Assembly (NCBI GenBank): GCA_964636895.1
Contig: CAZWUW010000072.1
Location: forward strand, 1 to 14,295
Length of the DNA stretch: 14,295 bases
Source of the DNA: CAZWUW01 sp964636895
GTDB taxonomy: Bacteria > Bacillota > Thermincolia > Thermincolales > CAZWUW01
Direction: 5' to 3'
Below are positions 1-6,234 of this stretch, one piece after another. The position numbers and the translations under genes are program-made. Below the pieces are notes generated by a model. That model was not told where the DNA came from and made no database searches. It was given only the letters and a program-made list of their open reading frames with translations. Every line of letters begins with the position of its first letter. Within the stretch, counting starts at the first letter, position 1.

Positions 1-939
1 GGGTTTTTAAATCAATTTACGGGACCTCTCCGGCAACTGGGGCTGGTGGTAGAACGGGATGGGCGGACGTTCTTTGATACGGCCCAGGCGGCCTGGGGGG
101 AAAAACTGGCAGCGTTTTACACGCGTTATCTGGCTGCTGTGGAAGGTGATGCAGTGGCTTTGGATTTTTTTGCTTTTCCGGCGGTATCGGCCCAGGGTTT
201 TTATTATTTGCTGGAGCATCTGACCGAACATGGCACCGGGTCGGCGCAGTTCCTTAAGGGTCAGATCAGCGGACCGCTTACGGTGGGACTGGCCATGACA
301 GATCAGGACAGGCGGGCGGCTTATTATAATGATCAGGTGCGGGATGTATTGATCAAGACGCTGGCTTTGCAGGGGTTATGGCAGGCTAAGGCGCTGGGTA
401 AGTTTGGCCTGCCGGTAATTATTTTTGTGGATGACCCCAGCCTCACGGCTTATGGTCAGTCAACATATATTACTTTGCAGCGGGAGCAGATTATTGCTGA
501 ACTTAACAGCATTTTTGCCATGATTCATCAGGGTGGGGCTGTTGGCGGAGCACATGTTTGTGCTGGAACAGATTGGTCGATACTATTTGCATCCGAGTTG
601 GAGGTTGTTAATTTTGATGCTTATGAATATTTTTCTACTGTTGCCGCTTACCCGCAGGAGATGAAAAACTATCTTGAACGGGGTGGGGTACTGGCCTGGG
701 GGATAGTGCCCACATCGGAAAAAGTAGCCGGTGAGGATGCTGCGGGGTTATTACGGCTTTTGGATGAGCAGATGAACGAGTTGTCGGCAAAAGGTATTGA
801 CCGGCAAATGCTCTTGGCGCAGACATTAATTACCCCGTCCTGCGGTACCGGTACGTTGTCTATGGAATTGGCCGAAAAGATTTACCGGCTGACAACTGAT
901 ATTTCCGCGCGACTGCGCACTATAGATGCGGGGAGATAA
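1..939 (+). CDS. MetE-like (cobalamin-independent methionine synthase family) methyltransferase, 5' partial
   Basis: The frame is open from base 1, so the N-terminus lies outside the window; 312 residues are visible. The protein resembles the catalytic C-terminal barrel of cobalamin-independent methionine synthase and the related UROD/MetE-like methyltransferases. The three expected zinc-ligand sites are visible: H-x-C (His185, Cys187, in AHVCAG), an acidic site in FDAYEYF (Glu209 is the likely ligand) and a late Cys281 in PSCG. GQISGPLT and DDPSL (Asp144-Leu148) are typical barrel-loop motifs. Homologues I recall begin about 45-50 residues earlier with a GIGSLPH-like motif, so it is probably a stand-alone core enzyme rather than full-length MetE. 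A GTG at 46 is an internal codon, not a convincing start. The likely reaction is methyl transfer to a thiol such as homocysteine; donor and acceptor cannot be read from sequence. It is followed by a RavA-like gene in the same direction. Family is fairly sure; substrate is unknown. Confidence 0.8.
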   Translation, partial: GFLNQFTGPLRQLGLVVERDGRTFFDTAQAAWGEKLAAFYTRYLAAVEGDAVALDFFAFPAVSAQGFYYLLEHLTEHGTGSAQFLKGQISGPLTVGLAMTDQDRRAAYYNDQVRDVLIKTLALQGLWQAKALGKFGLPVIIFVDDPSLTAYGQSTYITLQREQIIAELNSIFAMIHQGGAVGGAHVCAGTDWSILFASELEVVNFDAYEYFSTVAAYPQEMKNYLERGGVLAWGIVPTSEKVAGEDAAGLLRLLDEQMNELSAKGIDRQMLLAQTLITPSCGTGTLSMELAEKIYRLTTDISARLRTIDAGR

Positions 940-1002
940 TGGCGTTTGCCGCCGGGGATAAAATTTCCTGCTGCCGGCTAAATTATAGTAAGAGGAATGA
1001 AC

Positions 1003-1008
1003 AAGGAG
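1003..1008 (+). promoter_or_regulatory. Shine-Dalgarno AAGGAG that decides the start of the AAA+ ATPase gene
   Basis: AAGGAG lies eight bases before a TTG at 1017. It supports that TTG over the in-frame ATG at 939, which overlaps the preceding stop codon (TAATG) but would add 26 N-terminal residues with no resemblance to the family. Confidence 0.65.
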
Positions 1009-1016
1009 CGAGTTAT

Positions 1017-2165
1017 TTGGAAAAGTTACAGAAAATCCGGTCAGAGTTGGCGGATATGGTGCTGGAGCGCGAAGATATGATTCTGGGCCTTTTTTTGGGG
1101 CTTTTGACCGGTCGGCATGTCTTGTTGATCGGGCCGCCGGGAACGGCCAAAAGTATGCTGGTCAATGAGTTTGGCCGACGTTTGGCCGGGGGAAGGGTCT
1201 TTACATATCTGATGACTAAGTTTACCAAGCCGGACGAGATAATTGGCACAGTTTCCCTTAAGGGGTTGGAGCATGATGACTTTCGGCGGATTCTGACCGG
1301 CAAGGTGGCTGACAGTCATTTTGTTTTTCTGGATGAGATATTTCATGCTAACAGCAGTTGTGCCAATACTATTTTGACCATCCTCAACGAGCGTAAATAT
1401 CATAATGGCAGTGAAACTGTTGAGGTGCCCTTGATTATGCTGGTGGGTGCCACCAACGAACTGCCGGCGGAAATCAATGATGAATTAAATGCTTTTTATG
1501 ACCGGTTCCTGTTTCGTTATTCGGTGGATTATATCAGGGATAATGCCAATTTGCGCAAGCTGCTGGAACTCCTGGACGTCCATAACGGGAACTCGGCATC
1601 GACGATGTTTACCCTGGATGAACTGCGGCAGTGGCAGGCCCGGGTGCGGCAAGTGGAATTGCCGGCGGGGGTGGCCAATAAACTGGTGACGCTGGTATTG
1701 AAAATGCGGGCGGTCGGGATATCCGTCTCTGACCGGCGGTTACGGGAATGTGCGCCGGTGCTGCAGGCGTATGCTTTTTTGCAGGGACGTCCGGCAGTGG
1801 AAGCAGGTGACCTGCGGGTACTGGAGCATGTGCTGTGGATGCGCCCTGAAGACCGTGCTGTTTTCCGGGAAAAGCTGTACACGGTCAATCTTTCTTTTGC
1901 CAGGAGGACCCGGGAATTACTAACTGAGGCCATGCAGATTAAAGAGCGGGTGGAGGGATTAGACGACCGCCTGCGACGGCAGGCGCTGGGCGGCGAGGTC
2001 AATCTCCGGCTTACGCAGATTGTTACCGAGCTTAAGGAATTGCAGGAGTTTGCTGCCGCTGAAGGGGCGGATCAGTCTCCGGTAACGGAAAATCTGGCCC
2101 AGGTGCAGGAAATCCATGCCGCTATTATCAGAGGATGTCTGGGTATGGCTGCGGATTTTGAATAG
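1017..2165 (+). CDS. RavA-type MoxR family AAA+ ATPase
   Basis: This is a 382-residue AAA+ ATPase. Walker A GPPGTAKS is at 39-46, Walker B VFLDE at 103-107, the sensor-1 Asn147 in GATNE, and an arginine-finger candidate Arg163 in FYDRFLFR. A sensor-2 region SDRRLRE is followed by an LQAYAFLQGR stretch. The YLMTKFTKPDE segment and the SDRR...LQA segment closely match my memory of E. coli RavA, placing it in the RavA branch of MoxR ATPases. E. coli RavA has about 498 residues; this protein is shorter and probably lacks the lysine-decarboxylase-binding (LARA) part. MoxR ATPases work with a VWA-domain partner as chaperones for maturation or metal loading of other complexes, and such a partner follows 14 bases downstream. 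The TTG start is chosen for its Shine-Dalgarno; an ATG at 939 is the alternative. The client is unknown. Confidence 0.9.
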   Translation: MEKLQKIRSELADMVLEREDMILGLFLGLLTGRHVLLIGPPGTAKSMLVNEFGRRLAGGRVFTYLMTKFTKPDEIIGTVSLKGLEHDDFRRILTGKVADSHFVFLDEIFHANSSCANTILTILNERKYHNGSETVEVPLIMLVGATNELPAEINDELNAFYDRFLFRYSVDYIRDNANLRKLLELLDVHNGNSASTMFTLDELRQWQARVRQVELPAGVANKLVTLVLKMRAVGISVSDRRLRECAPVLQAYAFLQGRPAVEAGDLRVLEHVLWMRPEDRAVFREKLYTVNLSFARRTRELLTEAMQIKERVEGLDDRLRRQALGGEVNLRLTQIVTELKELQEFAAAEGADQSPVTENLAQVQEIHAAIIRGCLGMAADFE

Positions 2166-2179
2166 AGGGAGGCAGTTTC

Positions 2180-3691
2180 TTGGGTAAATCAAGATGGGCA
2201 GTGCGTAAGCCCGTCGGCGAAGAACGGTATGCCCGCCTGCTGGCAATAGCGCCGGAATTGCGGCGACTGCAGGAGCGAGGGGAGGAGCAGCTAAAGTGTT
2301 TTGCGGAGTTGCTGCAGGATATTTTCCTGGCCCTGCTCCTGCCCCGGCCGGAAATTCTGGCTTTTACCGAAATATCAACAGCGGCCCGGCTTAATAAATA
2401 TATTATGGAACAATTGTTAAAAACCGGCGAGTTCCGGCAGGCCCGCAAATTTACCGTTGATCATCCGGTGGGCAGTGCTATAGCAACGATTTATTATGCC
2501 GAATTGCTCTTGCATGAGCTGCAGGGGGAAATACCGGCGATTATGGACGAAATTTATAAGCTGGAGCAGAATTTAAACAGGGCTATCCTGCAGGAGGCAA
2601 CAGCCGTCAGCATTGCGGCAAATGTTATCGGGAATCCTGTCATGCAGGCTTTGTATACCCGGAAAAAACAGTATTGGGCAGCGGTGGCCGGCCGTTATGA
2701 GCGGGAGTTGCAAGGCCGGGCAGCCAGGTTGAACATTGTTTTAAACAATAAGGCCCGAAAAGCGCTGGGTATCCCGGGCGCCGACACTAAACCGGGGCAC
2801 CGGCAGGGACGGGCGGAAACCGGGGCGGATGGTTGGGACAGCCGGCTGGGACAATGGAGCAGAGGCAGTATTGAAGAACATTTAAAACAGGTTAACAGCT
2901 TTTTTTTCTCGCCAAAGCTGCAGCGGCTGGCGGAACGTGTGGGCCGGTTAAAAGAAGTAGCCAGGTCAAAACGGCGGCCTGACAGGCAGGACAGTTACAC
3001 GGAATTGGCCGGGATCACTTTTGGCAGTGATTTGTCAAGGGTGGTGCCGGATGAATGGTATGACTATTTTCACCGGCAGCGCAATATATATTTTAAAAGG
3101 AAATATGCCGAGGACGCACTATGCCTGGATGATATGGCCGGTAAAAAGGAAAAGGGCCGCGGCAGCATGATTATATGCCTTGATAATTCGGGTTCTATGC
3201 AAGGCCCCAAAGAAGAAGCAAGCAAGGCCCTGACTATAGCTTTGCTGGAATTGGCGGTGAAAAAACAGCGGGATTTTGTGGTCATTATGTTTGGCGGAGC
3301 GGATGATGAGCACCGGATTTTTGAGGTGCCCGGAGGGCGGTGCGGCTTTGAACAGTTGGTGGAAATGGCCGAGCATTTTCTCTGCAGCAGCGGCACGGAT
3401 TTTGAACGTCCTTTGCAGGAAGCTGTGGGGTTTTTGGCGAAAGACAAATATCCGGGCGGCGATATTATTTTCATTACCGACGGTGTCTGTGCCGTTAGTC
3501 CGGAGTTTCTGGAGCAGTACCGGGCAGTGAAACAAGCCCGCAAATTCCGTGCGGTCAGTATTCTGGTGAATTATGGCCAGGTGCCTACGGCGGCTGTGGA
3601 GGCATTTAGTGACGAGGTGCTTTTTAGTAAAGACCTGAAGGGCCATGATATTGCCGGGAAATTATTTGGCCTGATGGAGAGCGGAGAGTGA
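2180..3691 (+). CDS. ViaA-like von Willebrand factor A (VWA) domain protein, partner of the RavA-like ATPase
   Basis: This 503-residue soluble protein is close to E. coli ViaA in length (about 483) and has the same plan: a long helical N-terminal part and a C-terminal VWA domain from about residue 328. All parts of the metal-ion-dependent adhesion site are present: DNSGS at 335-339, Thr406 in SGTDFE, and Asp434 in FITDG. The stretch just before the VWA domain (LAGITFGSDLSRVVPDE) resembles the corresponding ViaA region. There is no signal peptide or membrane segment, so it should be cytoplasmic. The TTG start has GGGAGG (2167-2172) seven bases upstream. It follows the AAA+ gene by 14 bases, the usual arrangement of MoxR/VWA pairs, in which the VWA protein stimulates the ATPase and recruits the client. 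A T8 run at about 2900 lies within the reading frame. The family is confident; the biological role is not known. Confidence 0.88.
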   Translation: MGKSRWAVRKPVGEERYARLLAIAPELRRLQERGEEQLKCFAELLQDIFLALLLPRPEILAFTEISTAARLNKYIMEQLLKTGEFRQARKFTVDHPVGSAIATIYYAELLLHELQGEIPAIMDEIYKLEQNLNRAILQEATAVSIAANVIGNPVMQALYTRKKQYWAAVAGRYERELQGRAARLNIVLNNKARKALGIPGADTKPGHRQGRAETGADGWDSRLGQWSRGSIEEHLKQVNSFFFSPKLQRLAERVGRLKEVARSKRRPDRQDSYTELAGITFGSDLSRVVPDEWYDYFHRQRNIYFKRKYAEDALCLDDMAGKKEKGRGSMIICLDNSGSMQGPKEEASKALTIALLELAVKKQRDFVVIMFGGADDEHRIFEVPGGRCGFEQLVEMAEHFLCSSGTDFERPLQEAVGFLAKDKYPGGDIIFITDGVCAVSPEFLEQYRAVKQARKFRAVSILVNYGQVPTAAVEAFSDEVLFSKDLKGHDIAGKLFGLMESGE

Positions 3692-3698
3692 CGGGAAA

Positions 3699-4502
3699 AT
3701 GCCGGTAGATTATCATATCCATACCAAGCGCTGTGGCCACGCCACAGGCGAGATGGCAGAATATGTACGGGCTGCAAAAGGGCGGGGCCTGGTAGAGATG
3801 GGCTTTGCCGATCACATTCCGATGTATTTTTTCCCGCCGGAAAGCCGGGATCCGGAAATTGCTATGCCTGAACAGGAATTACCTGATTATGTGGCGGAAG
3901 TCCGGGCCTTGCAGGAGGAATTTGCGCCATTTCCGCTGAAACTGGGTATTGAAGCTGATTACACCCCCGGCATGGAAAAAGCGTTAAAGGCTGTGATTGA
4001 CCGGTTTGATTTTGATTATGTATTAGGCTCTGTGCACTTTCTGGACGGATGGGGTTTTGACAATCCTAAATACATAGAAGAATACGGGCGCCGCGATATT
4101 CTTCAAATTTATGAACAGTATTTTGCAGTTGTTCAACAAGCGGCAGCGTCAGGCATGTTTGACTCCCTGGCGCATCCCGACCTGATTAAAAAGTTGGGTT
4201 TTCGACCGCACCGGGACCTTGGTTATTTATATGAACAAACGGTGAAAGCAATTGCTGCGGCAGATATTTGTGCGGAAATAAATCCGGCGGGGCTGCGGGT
4301 GCCGGCGGGGGAAATCTACCCGGCGCTGCCTTTTCTGCAGCTTTGTTACAGGCACAAGGTACCGGTGACGCTGGGTTCCGACGCCCACCGGCCGGAACAT
4401 GCAGGAGCCGGTTTCGACAAGGCCATTCAGTTGCTGCGGGCCGTTGGTTACACGGAAGTAGCTGTTTTCAACAGGCGGCAAAGAAATTATTATAAATTTT
4501 AA
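3699..4502 (+). CDS. PHP-domain phosphoesterase, histidinol-phosphatase type
   Basis: This 267-residue protein is the length of the Bacillus HisK/HisJ-type histidinol-phosphatase (about 268). The PHP metal ligands are all visible: HIH near the start (His6, His8), His14 in CGHA, His39 in FADHIP, Glu85 in GIEADY, His113 in GSVHF, His159 in AHPD, and Asp228/His230 in GSDAH. The family hydrolyses phosphate esters with a trinuclear metal centre; the closest well-known activity is L-histidinol phosphate to histidinol in histidine biosynthesis. No other his gene is in the window, so another phosphoester substrate remains possible. The ATG lies seven bases after the preceding stop, with GGAGAG (3683-3688) inside the end of the upstream gene, suggesting co-translation with the VWA gene. 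It appears to be the last gene of the left operon. Confidence 0.88.
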   Translation: MPVDYHIHTKRCGHATGEMAEYVRAAKGRGLVEMGFADHIPMYFFPPESRDPEIAMPEQELPDYVAEVRALQEEFAPFPLKLGIEADYTPGMEKALKAVIDRFDFDYVLGSVHFLDGWGFDNPKYIEEYGRRDILQIYEQYFAVVQQAAASGMFDSLAHPDLIKKLGFRPHRDLGYLYEQTVKAIAAADICAEINPAGLRVPAGEIYPALPFLQLCYRHKVPVTLGSDAHRPEHAGAGFDKAIQLLRAVGYTEVAVFNRRQRNYYKF

Positions 4503-4509
4503 AAAATTG

Positions 4510-4537
4510 TTGAAACCGTTTATGGTTGTGCTATACT
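4510..4537 (+). promoter_or_regulatory. Predicted sigma-A promoter with extended -10
   Basis: TTGAAA (4510-4515) and TATACT (4532-4537) are separated by 16 bases, and a TG dinucleotide at 4529-4530 gives an extended -10. It sits in the 76-base gap before the YdjM-like gene and is the best promoter match in the window. Transcription would start near 4544. Confidence 0.65.
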
Positions 4538-4578
4538 GGAGTTGCATTGAAAGTTTTTGCGAGTAAGAAAGGGCGGGT

Positions 4579-5571
4579 TTGCACGTGGATTTGATTTCCC
4601 ACGGTTTAATGGGTACTATGCTGGCCGGGCTGGGACTACAGCAGAAGTTCGGGGTGTCCGGTGTTATCACTACCGTGATTGCCAGTGCTGCTCCGGATTT
4701 AGATGTAGTGGCGGGGTTGCGGGGGCCGAAGTGTTTTTATAAGTATCACCGGGAAATAACCCATTCTGCATTGGGTGTTGTTGTTTTAGGACTGCTGATT
4801 AGTGCGGGGGTTTACTATTTTACGCCGATGCAGAACTGGTGGGCCATCCTGGCTATGGTTTTTGCCGGGTTAATTGGCCACATGCTTATGGATTCGTTAA
4901 CCCCCTGGGGATTGCCCTTGTTGTATCCTTTTTCTACCAAAAAATATGGTTTTGATTTGATTTGGTTTATTGACCCGGTAATTATCGCCTCTTTGCTGGG
5001 TGGTGTATCGATTGGTTACCAATTGCCGGAGTACTCTTTTGTTGTGTATATTGGTGCATTCTGGCTAATCGGTTCCTATCTGTTCTTGCGGGTGACCCAG
5101 AAACGCCGGGCCCGGCGGTTAGCTGAGGCTGAGCTGACCCCCCGTTACCGGGAGGCGGAGGTTTGTGTGCTGCCGTCTGCTGTCAGCCCGTTTCTCTGGG
5201 ATGTAATCTATAAAAACCGGGGGCATTATTTGTATGTTAGTGTAGATTCGCGGCGCCGGGAGATTTTGCGGGTGCGGGAATTTACTTCGGCGGCGTATCA
5301 TCGTTGCGTCAAGAGCTCTCAGGAATCATCCCTGGTGGATGTTTTTCTGCGGCGGTCGCGGTTTCCTTTTTACAATGTCACTAAAGAGGAAGGGTGTTAC
5401 ACGGTGGAGTGGTTTGATGCCCACTTGCTAAATTTGGGCGGTGTCCACGGGGTCACGGTGTGCCTTAATGAAAACGGTGAAATTTTAAAAGAAAAACTAT
5501 GTATTAAAAAGCCTGTCCGCCGCAGGACCCGGAAGAAGGTGGAGGATTACCTGCAGGAAGAGGCGTCATAA
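4579..5571 (+). CDS. YdjM/LexA-binding-type inner membrane protein, putative metal-dependent hydrolase
   Basis: This 330-residue membrane protein belongs to the YdjM (DUF457, predicted membrane-bound metal-dependent hydrolase) family. The conserved polar motifs are present: SHGLMG near the N-terminus (His8), APDLD (39-42), HREITHS (57-63) and GHMLMDSLTPWG (100-111) followed by YPF. About four to five hydrophobic segments lie between residues 15 and 175 (for example 65-81, 87-107, 123-149, 152-173). A soluble C-terminal part of about 150 residues ends in a basic stretch (KKPVRRRTRKK). Histidines and aspartates at the membrane face suggest a metal site, but no reaction is established for the family. 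I take the TTG at 4579 (AAAGGG five bases upstream). A GTG at 4585 would give an N-terminus MDLISHG that fits relatives better and is a real alternative. Its own promoter and terminator make it look monocistronic. Confidence 0.85.
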   Translation: MHVDLISHGLMGTMLAGLGLQQKFGVSGVITTVIASAAPDLDVVAGLRGPKCFYKYHREITHSALGVVVLGLLISAGVYYFTPMQNWWAILAMVFAGLIGHMLMDSLTPWGLPLLYPFSTKKYGFDLIWFIDPVIIASLLGGVSIGYQLPEYSFVVYIGAFWLIGSYLFLRVTQKRRARRLAEAELTPRYREAEVCVLPSAVSPFLWDVIYKNRGHYLYVSVDSRRREILRVREFTSAAYHRCVKSSQESSLVDVFLRRSRFPFYNVTKEEGCYTVEWFDAHLLNLGGVHGVTVCLNENGEILKEKLCIKKPVRRRTRKKVEDYLQEEAS

Positions 5572-5587
5572 AATAGCTAAGGTGATT

Positions 5588-5616
5588 AAAGACTCCGTTC
5601 ACGGGGTCTTTTTTTT
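5588..5616 (+). terminator. Rho-independent terminator after the YdjM-like gene
   Basis: The stem GACTCCG (5591-5597) pairs with CGGGGTC (5602-5608), with one G-T wobble, around the four-base loop TTCA. Three A-T pairs extend the base, and eight T follow (5609-5616). It lies 16 bases after the YdjM-like stop codon and separates that gene from the dcw cluster. Confidence 0.9.
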
Positions 5617-5643
5617 GTCCGATTTTTTAGCACCTGGTAAAAT
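5615..5643 (+). promoter_or_regulatory. Candidate promoter of the dcw cluster
   Basis: TTGTCC (5615-5620, 4 of 6 consensus) and TAAAAT (5638-5643, 5 of 6) are separated by 17 bases, with TG at 5635-5636 as an extended -10. The -35 overlaps the last T residues of the preceding terminator. It would start transcription near 5650, leaving a 5' leader of about 120 bases before mraZ. A GATAAT at 5682 is a second -10-like hexamer but has no -35 partner. Confidence 0.45.
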
Positions 5644-5685
5644 TTTTTCTTAATTTACTAAAGTTTAGGAGGACTTTTTGCGATA

Positions 5686-5757
5686 ATGGAGAATAGGAGT
5701 GGTATAAAGTGGGGGAAAGTGGTGGGAAAAGGCCCGAAAGCCCCTGCGGTGGAGTAA
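5686..5757 (+). CDS. Possible 23-codon leader ORF upstream of mraZ
   Basis: An ATG at 5686 opens 23 codons ending at TAA 5755-5757, 15 bases before mraZ. A perfect AGGAGG is at 5667-5672, but the 13-base spacing is longer than usual. The peptide would begin MENRSGIKWG and is rich in Lys, Gly and Val. The ORF runs straight through the GTGG decamers, so its composition may simply reflect those repeats. Not recognised; could be chance. Confidence 0.2.
   Translation: MENRSGIKWGKVVGKGPKAPAVE
5699..5728 (+). promoter_or_regulatory. MraZ operator boxes: three GTGG decamers in 10-bp register
   Basis: Three consecutive ten-base units start at 5699, 5709 and 5719 and each begins with GTGG: GTGGTATAAA, GTGGGGGAAA, GTGGTGGGAA. 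MraZ of E. coli binds repeated TGGGN boxes separated by 5 bp, that is one per helical turn, upstream of its own gene, and mollicute MraZ recognises AAAGTGG-type repeats. Both features are seen here, 45-74 bases before the mraZ start. A further GTGG at 5749 is in the same phase (+30 from the third). Autoregulation of the dcw operon is the inferred role. Confidence 0.7.
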
Positions 5758-5772
5758 GAGTGGTGAGCAATG

Positions 5773-6210
5773 ATGTTCATGGGGGAGTTTCAACATACCA
5801 TAGACCCCAAAGGGCGGCTGATTATGCCGTCAAAATTCAGGGAAGCCCTCGGCGAAAAATTCGTTGCCACCAAGGGTCTGGATAACTGCTTGTTTGTATA
5901 CCCGCAGGGTGAATGGCAAGCCCTTGAACAGAAGTTAAAATCCCTCCCATTTACAAAGGCTGATGCCAGGGCTTTTGTGCGCTTTTTCTTTTCCGGGGCC
6001 ACGGAATGTGAGGTAGACAAACAGGGCAGAATATTACTCCCCGCCAACCTGAGGGAATATGCCAAGCTGGACAAAGATGTGGTTGTGCTGGGGGTCAGCA
6101 CCCGGGTTGAGATATGGAGCAAAGAGGTTTGGGATAAATACAGCGGTCAGGCTGAATCTGCTTATGAAGAAATCGCTGAGAAAATCGTCGATTTTGACCT
6201 GGGGATATAA
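5773..6210 (+). CDS. mraZ: Transcriptional regulator MraZ
   Basis: This 145-residue protein has two tandem SpoVT/AbrB-like half-domains, each with the signature DxxxR: DPKGR at 11-15 and DKQGR at 82-86. The N-terminus MFMGEFQHTID is nearly the family standard, so I start at the second of two adjacent ATGs (5773); the ATG at 5770 would add one Met. GGTGAG at 5762-5767 is five bases before the chosen start. Length matches Bacillus MraZ (about 143). MraZ forms ring-shaped oligomers that bind repeated boxes upstream of mraZ and control the division and cell wall cluster, repressing in E. coli and reported to activate in mollicutes. Suitable GTGG repeats lie just upstream. It is the first gene of the cluster, 24 bases before rsmH. 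Confidence 0.97.
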   Translation: MFMGEFQHTIDPKGRLIMPSKFREALGEKFVATKGLDNCLFVYPQGEWQALEQKLKSLPFTKADARAFVRFFFSGATECEVDKQGRILLPANLREYAKLDKDVVVLGVSTRVEIWSKEVWDKYSGQAESAYEEIAEKIVDFDLGI

Positions 6211-6234
6211 TTATACAGAGAAGGTGAAGGCGGG

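Noticed and set aside
984..989. TATAGT as a -10 element before the AAA+ ATPase gene
   Set aside because: No -35-like hexamer or TG extension is found at a suitable distance, so it is not supported as a promoter.
2898..2908. T8 run in the VWA gene as a programmed slippage site
   Set aside because: The reading frame is intact across it and encodes a plausible Phe-rich stretch; the alternative frames lead to no domain. The same holds for the G8 run at 13112-13119 in mraY.
3119..3646. Long open frames on the - strand (3119-3646, also 1529-2002 and 6661-7161)
   Set aside because: They lie wholly opposite strongly supported genes (VWA protein, AAA+ ATPase, rsmH), have no recognisable domains or good ribosome sites, and arise from codon bias of the true frames.
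5667..5694. Possible sigma-H-like promoter (AGGA at 5667, GAAT at 5691) upstream of mraZ
   Set aside because: The distance between the two elements is about two bases longer than the Bacillus consensus and the positions after AGGA do not fit, so I do not annotate it.
5727..5760. Riboswitch-like aptamer in the mraZ leader
   Set aside because: Only a very short GGC/GCC stem is seen, and no conserved aptamer core that I recognise.
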